64,000 nt of DNA from Winogradskyella litoriviva (GTDB lineage Bacteria; Bacteroidota; Bacteroidia; Flavobacteriales; Flavobacteriaceae), in the NCBI RefSeq assembly GCF_013249065.1, contig NZ_JABRWQ010000001.1, forward strand, positions 372,001-436,000, written 5' to 3'. Below the pieces are notes generated by a model. The model worked only from the letters and a program-made list of their open reading frames with translations. It was not told the DNA's origin and did no database searches. Shown piece after piece: positions 52,426-60,263 of this stretch. The position numbers and the translations under genes were made by a program. Positions within the stretch are counted from its first letter, which is position 1; every line of letters starts with the position of its first letter.

Positions 52426-54654
52426 ATGAAAAATTTATTTCTTTTTTTAACACTATTAGTGTTATCAGTCAGCGCTACAGCGCAACAAAACAAACCAGCA
52501 CAAGATTCTACCAAAGTAGAAAAACTAGATGAAGTCTTAGTTAAGGCAGTACGAGTAGATGCTAAATCACCAATTACACATAGTAACGTGAGTAAAGAAG
52601 ATTTAGCAAAACGTAATTTGGGGCAAGATATCCCAATGTTACTTAATTTTTTACCATCAGTAGTTACTACAACAGATGCAGGTGCAGGTGTAGGTTACAC
52701 AGGTATCAGAGTTAGAGGAATTAGCTCGCAATCTACCAATGTAACTATTAACGGAATTCCATACAATGATGCGGAATCTTTAGGGACTTTTTGGGTTAAT
52801 TTAGGTGATTTTGCTTCATCAACAGAAAGTTTACAATTGCAACGTGGTGTTGGTACATCTACTAATGGGTCGGGAGCATTTGGAGCTAGTATTAACCTAT
52901 TAACAGATGCTGTTTCAAAAGAAGCCTCTGCCGAGATTTCTAATTCTTTTGGTAGTTATAATACCAGAAAACACACTGTTAAGTTTAGTACAGGTTTAAT
53001 GAATAATCACTTTGAAATTGCAGGTCGTTTATCTAACATTGCTTCAGATGGCTATATAGATCGCGCTTCTTCAGATTTAAAATCTTACTTTTTACAAGGG
53101 TCTTACATCGATGACAACACGTTAATAAAAGCAATCACTTTTGGCGGAGAAGAAGTAACTTACCAAGCATGGTACGGAACACCTTTAGCAAGAATCAATG
53201 GAGACGAAGCAGGCATTGAAGCATTTATAGCCGAAAACTATTTAAGTGAAGCTGAAGCTGAAAATCTTAGAAATTCAGACAGAAGATATAACTATTATAC
53301 TTATGATAATGAAGTAGACAATTACGGTCAAGACCATTATCAATTACATTGGAATCAACGTTACACTAACCAATGGTCTACAACACTTGGATTAAACTAC
53401 ACAAAAGGTAGTGGTTATTTTGAACAATATAAAGAAGGTGAAGATTTTGCTGATTACGGTTTTGAACCTTTAGATATTAATGGCGAAATAATTGACGAAA
53501 CCGATTTAATAAGAAGACGATGGTTAGATAATAATTTTTACGTTTTAAATGCTAATGCCAACTATAAAAACGATAATATCAATCTAATTTTTGGCGGATC
53601 TTACAGTCATTACGATGGTGACCATTTTGGTGAGGTAATTTGGGCAGAATATGCAAGTCAATCTGAAATTAGAGATCGTTATTACGATGGCAATAGTAAA
53701 AAGAACGACCTTTCAGTTTTTACAAAAGCAAACTATAAGCTTAACGAAAAAATTAGTTTGTATGGAGATTTACAGGTGAGAAATGTAACCTATAAAACTA
53801 CAGGGACAACCTCAGATTTAGTAGAATTTGCCGTAGATAAAGACTTTACATTCTTTAACCCAAAAGCCGGAATTACTTACCAATTAAATAACGAAAACAA
53901 TCTATATTTCTCTTATGCTAGAGCCAATAGAGAACCAAATAGAACCGATTTTGAAAGCAATGAATCTATAGAACCAGAACAATTAAATGATTTTGAATTA
54001 GGCTGGAGACATAATAAAGGCAACTTTACTTTTAATGCCAATGCGTACTACATGAGTTATAATGAGCAATTGGTTTTGTCTGGACAACTAGACGATGTAG
54101 GTAACCCAATAAGAACAAACAGTGGTAAAAGTTACCGTTTAGGTTTAGAGTTAGAAGCTATAATTCCTGTTACCTCTAAAGTAACAATACAGCCTAATTT
54201 AACCTTGAGTACCAACAAAAATGATGAGACCATCATTCCGTTTGATGGCGAATTACAAAATTTAGGCAAAACAGACATTTCGTTCTCACCAGATGTAGTT
54301 GCTGCCAATGCTATAGTATTTCAACCCATAAAAAACCTTCAGATGTCTTTATTAAGCAAATTTGTTGGCGAACAATTTATGAGCAATACCGAAGCTAAAT
54401 CATCTAAATTAGATGATTATTTTATCAATGACTTTAACATTAATTACGCATTAAAAACAAATTCTGTTTTTAAAGAAATTGTATTTTCTGGTTTAGTAAA
54501 TAATATATTTAACGAAGAATATATTTCTAATGGATACTACTATACTTATGATGACAGCTGGTCTAATCCAGGAAGCATTACTACTATAGAAGGTGCTGGT
54601 TTTTATCCACAAGCCACTAGAAACTTTTTGGTTGGTATTACTTTGAAGTTTTAG
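52426..54654 (+). CDS. TonB-dependent receptor, probable thiamine(-precursor) importer
   Basis: The 742-residue outer-membrane receptor has a signal peptide (ending SATAQQ) and a plug domain (about 45-165) with LDEVLVKAVRVDAKSP (TonB-box-like region), GIRVRGISSQSTNVTINGIPY and the QRGVGTSTNGSGAFGASIN stretch. A 22-strand barrel ends in Phe (FLVGITLKF). Placement behind a TPP riboswitch identifies the cargo as thiamine or a related pyrimidine/thiazole compound. This matches TPP-controlled outer-membrane receptors described in Bacteroidota. It needs TonB-ExbBD, whose genes are not in the window. Confidence 0.92.
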   Translation: MKNLFLFLTLLVLSVSATAQQNKPAQDSTKVEKLDEVLVKAVRVDAKSPITHSNVSKEDLAKRNLGQDIPMLLNFLPSVVTTTDAGAGVGYTGIRVRGISSQSTNVTINGIPYNDAESLGTFWVNLGDFASSTESLQLQRGVGTSTNGSGAFGASINLLTDAVSKEASAEISNSFGSYNTRKHTVKFSTGLMNNHFEIAGRLSNIASDGYIDRASSDLKSYFLQGSYIDDNTLIKAITFGGEEVTYQAWYGTPLARINGDEAGIEAFIAENYLSEAEAENLRNSDRRYNYYTYDNEVDNYGQDHYQLHWNQRYTNQWSTTLGLNYTKGSGYFEQYKEGEDFADYGFEPLDINGEIIDETDLIRRRWLDNNFYVLNANANYKNDNINLIFGGSYSHYDGDHFGEVIWAEYASQSEIRDRYYDGNSKKNDLSVFTKANYKLNEKISLYGDLQVRNVTYKTTGTTSDLVEFAVDKDFTFFNPKAGITYQLNNENNLYFSYARANREPNRTDFESNESIEPEQLNDFELGWRHNKGNFTFNANAYYMSYNEQLVLSGQLDDVGNPIRTNSGKSYRLGLELEAIIPVTSKVTIQPNLTLSTNKNDETIIPFDGELQNLGKTDISFSPDVVAANAIVFQPIKNLQMSLLSKFVGEQFMSNTEAKSSKLDDYFINDFNINYALKTNSVFKEIVFSGLVNNIFNEEYISNGYYYTYDDSWSNPGSITTIEGAGFYPQATRNFLVGITLKF

Positions 54655-55121
54655 AGTGATTTAATAATACTCAACATTAACCTGTATAATTTTCGTATTT
54701 TGGAAATTTTAAACTGTTAAAATTTACCTCAAAAAAAGTTTTAATTACGGTTTTCCCGTAAAACTCTTAAAAAGGTTGTTTTTATTAACGTAAATCGATC
54801 TAAAAACTCATTAACAATAATTTTAAAAAAAAAAAAAATGTAAGAATATTTATTCTAACCAGTTCATTTTAAGCTACTTTTGACAATGAGATTCTTACGC
54901 TTAGTCAATAAGCCTATTTCAAAACAGTGTATAACTAATAGTAATGCCTATGTAAATATTATATGCCAAAAATGAGAAAGCTCCTACTAGGTAGAAGCTT
55001 CTCCAGTCCGTCAAAACTGGTTAAACGTTGCGTTTAACTTCGCGAAAGTAATATTTTCTTTTGTGACTCTTTATAATTTGCAACGTTTAATCTTAATTTT
55101 TAATTTAATTTTTTAAAAAAC
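54655..55121. other. Long A+T-rich intergenic region with inverted repeats
   Basis: No gene was found in these 467 bases. They hold a small stem TTACGG/CCGTAA near 54747-54763, an A14 run near 54825-54838, an imperfect palindrome TAAGAATA..TATTCTAA (54841-54858), and at 55018-55090 a cluster of inverted repeats with a -7-like TATAATTTG. The cluster would fit the regulatory region of the following lipoprotein gene. Confidence 0.45.
55021..55090 (+). promoter_or_regulatory. Inverted-repeat promoter region of the 55122 gene
   Basis: TTAAACGTTGC (55021-55031) is repeated in inverse as GCAACGTTTAA (55080-55090). The first copy is itself inside the palindrome GTTAAACG-TTG-CGTTTAAC (55020-55038). 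A -7-like TATAATTTG (55072-55080) abuts the second copy. This looks like an operator pair or a stem enclosing the promoter. Confidence 0.4.
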
Positions 55122-56180
55122 ATGAAAAATGTATTAAGATTAACATTGCTCTCAATGTTAATGGTTTTTGCATCCTGCCAAAAAGAGGATGTCAATATAG
55201 AAGATACTAATCTATCTACAACAGATGCAATAAGGTTTGTAAAACCATCAGAAGCCAAAGCAGGCACTGCGCTTGTAAATGGAATGTTAGAATTTCCTGA
55301 CCAAGCCACATTTTTAAGTACTATAGATAACTTAGAAACACAAGCAGAAGCCTATGATGATGCTTTTGTAGCTAAATGGGATCATCTTAACGATGATGAT
55401 TTAGAAGCTAAAGAAATCGCAATAGGTCATGATGTGCATCAGCCTTACATTGATTTTGAAAATCAATTTCCTGGCTTTATATCACTTCGTAAAGACATTA
55501 GAGACACACAAGCAGATTTAATTAAAAACCAAACTTTAAATGACTCTAATGAGCCAGATAACCATTATGTTTTTGATGATGGTGTAAGAACCGTCCTTAA
55601 CGAAAACGCACAGGTTAAAATCGGAGCATCACTATTTCAAATGACACGTTTTGGATATGTAGAGATTACAGATGGTAATTATAGCACATTAGCTACAGTA
55701 GCTAATACTGATGCGTCACAGCTTAATTTACAGAATGTTATTATTGAAGGAGGATATTATGGCAGTAGCTCGGCTAATAATCCAAACACGAGTTCTACAA
55801 CCTGTAGAACAGATTATGACGAGAAAAATTACGCTACAGTATCTAACAACAGACGTATTAAAGCGACGCAAAAATTAAAAGGCTATAGCTCACTTTGGGG
55901 AACAAAAATTAAAGCCAAAACACAGTATCAAAAGAAACGTTGGTGGGGCGGATGGACGTCTAAGCGTACAAAAATGACGTCAACTATAACTGGTGAGTCT
56001 GTAGATAATGATTGTACGAATGCAAATAATGAAAATAGATCGAAAACAAAAAGAAGTAGAAAAGTCAAAACTATAATTTCTGGTCCATCTGTTTATGTTT
56101 ATAAAACCGAAAAACAAGAGTTAAAAACCATTCACAAAAGATATAGTACAACCTATGTTGACGATTATTTTTATGAATAA
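55122..56180 (+). CDS. Lipoprotein of unknown function with basic, Trp-containing C-terminus
   Basis: The 352-residue protein has a lipobox ending MVFASCQKE (Cys19). An N-terminal half of about 200 residues has acidic helices (FPDQATFLSTIDNLE, AKWDHLNDDDLEAKE). The C-terminal half (about 228-352) is basic and Thr/Lys-rich, with KKRWWGGWTSKRTKM and an early Cys in TSSTTCRTDYDE paired with a later Cys in DNDCTNANN. The N-terminal part is reminiscent of the DUF4848-type lipoproteins of Bacteroidota, but this is uncertain. It has its own regulatory region and terminator. Confidence 0.7.
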   Translation: MKNVLRLTLLSMLMVFASCQKEDVNIEDTNLSTTDAIRFVKPSEAKAGTALVNGMLEFPDQATFLSTIDNLETQAEAYDDAFVAKWDHLNDDDLEAKEIAIGHDVHQPYIDFENQFPGFISLRKDIRDTQADLIKNQTLNDSNEPDNHYVFDDGVRTVLNENAQVKIGASLFQMTRFGYVEITDGNYSTLATVANTDASQLNLQNVIIEGGYYGSSSANNPNTSSTTCRTDYDEKNYATVSNNRRIKATQKLKGYSSLWGTKIKAKTQYQKKRWWGGWTSKRTKMTSTITGESVDNDCTNANNENRSKTKRSRKVKTIISGPSVYVYKTEKQELKTIHKRYSTTYVDDYFYE

Positions 56181-56192
56181 ATAGTAAAAACT

Positions 56193-56227
56193 AATAAGCC
56201 GAAGTCTTATAGATTTCGGCTTATTTT
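56193..56227 (+). terminator. Terminator after the 55122 lipoprotein gene
   Basis: AATAAGCCGAA (56193-56203) pairs with TTCGGCTTATT (56215-56225), with an inner TCT/AGA, followed by TT. It lies 12 bases after the stop. Confidence 0.78.
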
Positions 56228-56239
56228 ATAAATTATCTT

Positions 56240-57010
56240 ATGAGATTTAAACGAATAATTCTTGCTTTACTCCTCTGCTCACTACAACAAGTATCAGGTC
56301 AAACTACGGATTTCTTTAATGACTACCACAAATTATCTTTTCAGTTTGGAGTCTCTCGTTATGTTGGTGCAGAGTCAACACCATTACCAAATACATTAAT
56401 ATATAAGTTTAGAGATTATACTTCACCTCATTTTGGTTTTTATTATGACATTTTACAAACTAGAAAATTCAATTTTAAAATTGGATTATCTGCCCTATTG
56501 GTAAGGGATTATATTGAATACAAAATAGATAAAAATGAAATCCCTAATGTTGACAGAGATTTACATTTATATGTAGAAGACAATACTGGAAGCTGGCGAT
56601 TTAATATCCCTATAATTGGGGAATATTTAGTTTCAACAAAATTAGGAAAATTAAGTTTTAATGGTGGCTTGATATTAGGATATTCGGAAGAATTTGGGGA
56701 AACTTTAGATGAACATGGTATAAGAGCTCACATTTCACCAGAACCAACAACTACCTCTTCAATATATAGCAGAAGAACTGCTCCATGGTATATTAATTCT
56801 CAATTTGGTATTGGTATGTATTTTCCTTTCAAAAAATGGATGTTGCGTACTAATCTATATTACAACTTTGCACTCCAAGATTTATATGATGGAGAATTTA
56901 CCTTTAGTAATTTGTCACAATCGCCAGACACCTCTGGTAATTTTAGTTTTAGAGGAGACTCTTTTGGTTTGGAGTTCTCTATCTATTTAAAGAAGACAAA
57001 GAGAGATTAA
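56240..57010 (+). CDS. Putative outer-membrane beta-barrel protein
   Basis: The 256-residue protein has a signal peptide (MRFKRIILALLLCSLQQVSGQ) and a mature part made of alternating polar/hydrophobic strands (LSFQFGVSRYVG, HFGFYYDILQTRKFNFKIGLSAL, GLEFSIYLKK). It fits a small 8-stranded outer-membrane barrel of the PorT/OmpW-like kind. No family was recognised for certain. It follows the 55122 lipoprotein gene after a terminator and shares its stop codon bases (TTAA) with the convergent Rieske-like gene. Confidence 0.65.
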   Translation: MRFKRIILALLLCSLQQVSGQTTDFFNDYHKLSFQFGVSRYVGAESTPLPNTLIYKFRDYTSPHFGFYYDILQTRKFNFKIGLSALLVRDYIEYKIDKNEIPNVDRDLHLYVEDNTGSWRFNIPIIGEYLVSTKLGKLSFNGGLILGYSEEFGETLDEHGIRAHISPEPTTTSSIYSRRTAPWYINSQFGIGMYFPFKKWMLRTNLYYNFALQDLYDGEFTFSNLSQSPDTSGNFSFRGDSFGLEFSIYLKKTKRD

Positions 57011-57444
57011 TTACTCACCAAATAAGTATTATTTCCAAGACTCTCAACTCTGTATGGCTGCAACGTACAGGATTGAGAGTTTTCACTTAAACCCAAACCA
57101 GTTGCTAAACTGTATTGGTTACCATCATCACAACCACAAACTACAATATCGCCAATACCAGAATCTGTTAAAGTAGAACAAGACGATGGTGCATGGCTAG
57201 GGTCTGATGCATCCCAAGCATACAAAATATTAGAACTTGCTCTATATAGCCAAATACCTTTATTACCATAACCAGATACATAAACAGCGTTACCATTAAA
57301 TTGTAATTGACTAAACTGCGGAAAATTAGTATTTACCGTTAAGTTGACGTTTGCATCAAATAAGAAATTACAGTTGTTAACATCATCAGTATTGCTACAA
57401 GCAAAAATTACCATGCAACTAAGCGCTAAGAGTATTTTTTTCAT
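57007..57444 (-). CDS. Rieske-like fold lipoprotein without the usual cluster ligands
   Basis: The 145-residue protein starts at ATG 57444 and has a lipobox ending MVIFACSNT. The mature part has the beta pattern of a Rieske domain: GNAVYVSGYGNKGIWLYR, AWDASDPSHAPSSCS, VVCGCDDGNQYSLATG and a final LQPYRVESLGNNTYLV. In a true Rieske protein two CxH-type pairs hold a [2Fe-2S] cluster; here only Cys-Gly-Cys and scattered Cys/His are visible. It may use disulfides instead of a cluster. Flavobacterial homologues are often annotated as Rieske-like. The role is unknown. Confidence 0.6.
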   Translation of the reverse strand: MKKILLALSCMVIFACSNTDDVNNCNFLFDANVNLTVNTNFPQFSQLQFNGNAVYVSGYGNKGIWLYRASSNILYAWDASDPSHAPSSCSTLTDSGIGDIVVCGCDDGNQYSLATGLGLSENSQSCTLQPYRVESLGNNTYLVSN

Positions 57445-57473
57445 CTTCAATTAAAAAAGGCAATTTACAATTA

Positions 57474-57506
57474 TTTGAACATTGCCGTAAATATTTTATA
57501 TATTTG
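57474..57506 (+). promoter_or_regulatory. Promoter of greA
   Basis: TTTG (57474-57477) and TATATTTG (57499-57506) match both Bacteroidota consensus boxes with 21 bases between them. Transcription would begin near 57512, just before the leader hairpin. Confidence 0.65.
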
Positions 57507-57512
57507 TATAGT

Positions 57513-57538
57513 AATCTCGTCAGCGCGAGATTTTTTTT
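57513..57538 (+). terminator. Leader terminator/attenuator of greA
   Basis: AATCTCG (57513-57519) pairs with CGAGATT (57526-57532) around 6 nt and runs into six more T residues. It lies directly after the predicted transcription start and 45 bases before the greA ATG. A second hairpin ATGCTGA/TCAGCAT (57539-57559) follows. Confidence 0.65.
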
Positions 57539-57582
57539 ATGCTGATTGTATTTCAGCATCTTAGACTATAAACGAAGGAATT

Positions 57583-58056
57583 ATGAGTAAAGTATCTTAT
57601 TACACAGCTGAAGGTTTAAAAAAATTAAGAGAAGAGTTAAACCAACTTAAGGATGTAGAGCGTCCTAAGGCTTCTCAAGCTATTGCAGAAGCAAGAGATA
57701 AAGGTGATTTAAGTGAAAATGCAGAATATGATGCTGCCAAAGAAGCACAAGGTATGTTAGAAATGAAAATTTCTAAAATGGAAGAAATTCTATCTGGAGC
57801 AAGAGTTATTGACGAGTCGCAATTAGACACCTCTAAAGTATTGGCATTATCTATTGTAAAAATTAAAAACCAAATGAATGGTATGGAAATGACTTATACT
57901 TTGGTTGCAGAAAGTGAAGCGGATTTAGCTTCTGGTAAAATATCTATCAACTCTCCAATCGGCAAAGGTTTATTAGGAAAATCTGTTGGAGACACGGCAG
58001 AAATACAAGTACCAAACGGAACAATGAAATTTGATATTTTAGAAATTTCGAGATAA
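57583..58056 (+). CDS. greA: Transcription elongation factor GreA
   Basis: The 157-residue protein has an N-terminal antiparallel coiled coil (about 5-75) with the acidic tip GDLSENAEYDAAKEAQ and a C-terminal FKBP-like domain (YTLVAESEADLASGKIS, INSPIGKGLLGKSVGD). GreA reaches into the RNA polymerase secondary channel and stimulates cleavage of backtracked transcripts. The start is preceded by AAGGAA, a rare Shine-Dalgarno-like site for this genome. A terminator-like hairpin in its leader suggests control by read-through. Confidence 0.96.
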   Translation: MSKVSYYTAEGLKKLREELNQLKDVERPKASQAIAEARDKGDLSENAEYDAAKEAQGMLEMKISKMEEILSGARVIDESQLDTSKVLALSIVKIKNQMNGMEMTYTLVAESEADLASGKISINSPIGKGLLGKSVGDTAEIQVPNGTMKFDILEISR

Positions 58057-58084
58057 ATAAAAATAATCTTTACAGTTATATTAT

Positions 58085-58114
58085 AAAAAGATTCCTTTTT
58101 GCAGGAATCTTTTT
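58085..58114 (+). terminator. Terminator of greA
   Basis: AAAAAGATTCCT (58085-58096) pairs perfectly with AGGAATCTTTTT (58103-58114), loop TTTTGC. The GATTCC core recalls the ATGAGATTCC elements at 35041 and 45598. Confidence 0.88.
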
Positions 58115-58144
58115 ATATTTATAGAAGTCACAACATCAATTACC

Positions 58145-58534
58145 ATGGCAACATTATTTACAAAAATAATTTCAGGCGAAATACCATCTTACAAAGTTGC
58201 AGAAACTGACGATTTTTTTGCGTTTTTAGATATTAACCCTAATTCTAAAGGTCATACACTTTGCATCCCTAAAAAAGAGGTTGATAAAATTTTTGATTTA
58301 GATGAAGACACCTATTTAGGACTAATGCAATTTTCTAGAAAAGTGGCTATTGCTCTAGAAAAAGCTGTGCCTTGTGAACGTATTGGCATGTCTGTAATTG
58401 GTCTAGAAGTACCACATACGCATGTGCACCTCATTCCATTACACACCATGGATGATGCTCGTTTTTCTAATAAGCAAAAATTAGAGCCAGAAGAATTTAA
58501 GGCCATTGCAAAAAAAATAGCTTCTTATCTATAG
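58145..58534 (+). CDS. HIT family nucleotide hydrolase (Hint-like)
   Basis: The 129-residue protein has the histidine triad HTHVHLIPL (His91, His93, His95) and N-terminal IISGEIPSYKVAE with FLDINPNSKGHTLCIPKKE. HIT proteins of this size hydrolyse AMP-lysine or other nucleoside phosphoramidates and related adducts. The gene follows greA after a strong terminator. No internal oddities were seen. Confidence 0.94.
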   Translation: MATLFTKIISGEIPSYKVAETDDFFAFLDINPNSKGHTLCIPKKEVDKIFDLDEDTYLGLMQFSRKVAIALEKAVPCERIGMSVIGLEVPHTHVHLIPLHTMDDARFSNKQKLEPEEFKAIAKKIASYL

Positions 58535-58546
58535 ATTTCATCTTAA

Positions 58547-58909
58547 TTAAATTGCAATTATTCCTGTAGAAATTAAAATAACCGCTGTAATAATTACAAT
58601 AAGAAATGTAATTATTCCCCAAGACATAGGTTTTAACTTCAAAGACATTGGCTTTTTATTAAGTCCTCTTTTGTGGTAGTTTACTACTTGCTCAATATCA
58701 TCTGTCCATCGAATCGGAAAAATCTGAACATCACAGTTAAGACAACAAATTTCACTTACAATTTCATTAGTAATAGATTTATAAAATTGGGTTTCTATTA
58801 ACTTTTGCTTAATTGTAAGTTCTAAGCTATCATTAGAATAACATTCCGGACAGTTATTACTTATCCTAGCCTGTTTTAATGTAAAAAATTGTGACAAACT
58901 CATGCTCAA
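58547..58909 (-). CDS. Small zinc-ribbon-like tail-anchored protein
   Basis: The 120-residue protein has two CxxC knuckles (Cys20/Cys23 in NNCPECYS and Cys56/Cys59 in CLNCD), a likely zinc ribbon, and a C-terminal membrane helix (about 96-118). The zinc ribbon would face the cytoplasm. No family was recognised. It lies downstream of, and on the same strand as, the orphan histidine kinase, from which it is separated by about 75 bases. Confidence 0.65.
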   Translation of the reverse strand: MSMSLSQFFTLKQARISNNCPECYSNDSLELTIKQKLIETQFYKSITNEIVSEICCLNCDVQIFPIRWTDDIEQVVNYHKRGLNKKPMSLKLKPMSWGIITFLIVIITAVILISTGIIAI

Positions 58910-58983
58910 ATTTAATATAAAATTTTGATAATTAAATTGTTAGGCTTAAAAGCTTTTTCAACATTTAATATCTTAATTCTTAT

Positions 58984-60141
58984 CTAAACTTGTTTCAGCA
59001 TTATTTGAATCGTTGTTCCCTTTCCAATTTCTGAAGTTAAAACTTTTATTTTTCCATTGTGGTAATCGTTAACAATACGTTTTGCTAAAGATAAACCAAG
59101 TCCCCAACCACGTTTTTTAGTAGTGTAACCTGGCTCAAAAATTTTTGTAAATGACGATTTCGGAATTCCTTTTCCGGTATCAGATATATTAATAAACACT
59201 TGTCTTTCTAGCTGAGTTAACTCTAGTTTTAATTTGCCTTTACCTTTCATGGCATCAATAGCATTTTTTACTAGGTTTTCAATTGTCCAACTTAAAAGTT
59301 GCTCATTTAAACTCACTAAAATTTCTCTATCAGGTATTACAATTTCAAAATTTATAAGCTTAGAGGAACGTGATTTTAAATACTCATAAGATGATTGTGT
59401 TACTTTAACAATATCCATTGTTTTAAGTGTAGGTATAGAACCTATTTTACTAAAACGCTCCGTAATGGTTTGAAGCCTATCAATATCTTTTTGAATTTCT
59501 AAAATATAATCAGGATTTACGTTTTCGGTCTTCAATATTTCTGCCCAACCCACTAAAGAGGATAATGGCGTACCAATCTGGTGAGCAGTCTCCTTTGCCA
59601 TACCTGTCCAAAGTTTATTCTGCTCTGCTATTTTAGAACTTCTATAAAAGAAATACACAACAGCTCCAAAAAGAAAAATAATTAGTAATAACGCTAAAGG
59701 GTAGTATTTTAATTTGTTTAATAGTGGTGAATTACCATAATAAATAGTTTGTATGACTTTTTTATTAACGACAATAGGGATTGGTTGATTTTCACTTTCA
59801 TATTTACTAATAAGTGCTTTTAACTTTTTAGGGTTTGCCAAAGTAACGCTATCAATATTACTAGAAAAATTAACTTCTCCAATTTCGTCGGTAACAATAA
59901 CTGGTGTACTTATAATAGTTTCGGTAAGTACTTGTGATGTTACAGGGTTTACATCAAAGTCTAAATCACCCATACTATTTAAATCAATCTGGGCAACAGA
60001 CCACGTTTTCATCTTGGATCGTTCTTCAGCTTTAAAATTTTGAAAAAACGTATAAGTATTCCAAAGAATTAGAGAAATAATTATAAATGAAGATACAATA
60101 ATAACCCAACGGATTATATTTCGGTTTAAGCTAAAAGTCAT
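58984..60141 (-). CDS. Orphan sensor histidine kinase with AHQIGTPL H-box
   Basis: The 385-residue protein has membrane helices at about 10-30 and 147-166 that enclose a periplasmic sensor of about 115 residues. A HisKA-type domain with H-box ETAHQIGTPLSSL (His187) follows, and a HATPase domain with ENLVKNAIDAM, SDTGKGIP and RGWGLGLSLAKRI. No response regulator gene is adjacent. The unusual H-box (TAHQIGTPL in place of SHELRTPL) is shared by a Bacteroidota group of kinases. The signal is unknown. Confidence 0.9.
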   Translation of the reverse strand: MTFSLNRNIIRWVIIVSSFIIISLILWNTYTFFQNFKAEERSKMKTWSVAQIDLNSMGDLDFDVNPVTSQVLTETIISTPVIVTDEIGEVNFSSNIDSVTLANPKKLKALISKYESENQPIPIVVNKKVIQTIYYGNSPLLNKLKYYPLALLLIIFLFGAVVYFFYRSSKIAEQNKLWTGMAKETAHQIGTPLSSLVGWAEILKTENVNPDYILEIQKDIDRLQTITERFSKIGSIPTLKTMDIVKVTQSSYEYLKSRSSKLINFEIVIPDREILVSLNEQLLSWTIENLVKNAIDAMKGKGKLKLELTQLERQVFINISDTGKGIPKSSFTKIFEPGYTTKKRGWGLGLSLAKRIVNDYHNGKIKVLTSEIGKGTTIQIMLKQV

Positions 60142-60236
60142 TAGTTATTTTATTCAATTCTAAATATAATGCAAAACTGTTAATAATATTGCACACTAAT
60201 GTTTATAAAATACTTTCATTGGCAAGTCAATATAAT

Positions 60237-60244
60237 TATATTTG
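60237..60244 (+). promoter_or_regulatory. Possible -7 box of the flavin reductase gene
   Basis: TATATTTG is an exact TAnnTTTG match, 19 bases before the ATG at 60264; a TTGG lies 15 bases further upstream, closer than usual. Confidence 0.4.
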
Positions 60245-60263
60245 TTGAAAATCAGATAAATAC

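Noticed and set aside
48501..54654. Reading the thiamine region as a horizontally acquired island
   Set aside because: Base composition, start-codon use and overlaps look like the rest of the window; only the repeat at 51949 hints at an insertion.
54825..54838. Run of fourteen A residues upstream of the 55122 gene
   Set aside because: Homopolymers of this length are expected in A+T-rich spacers and may be affected by base-calling; no function can be inferred.
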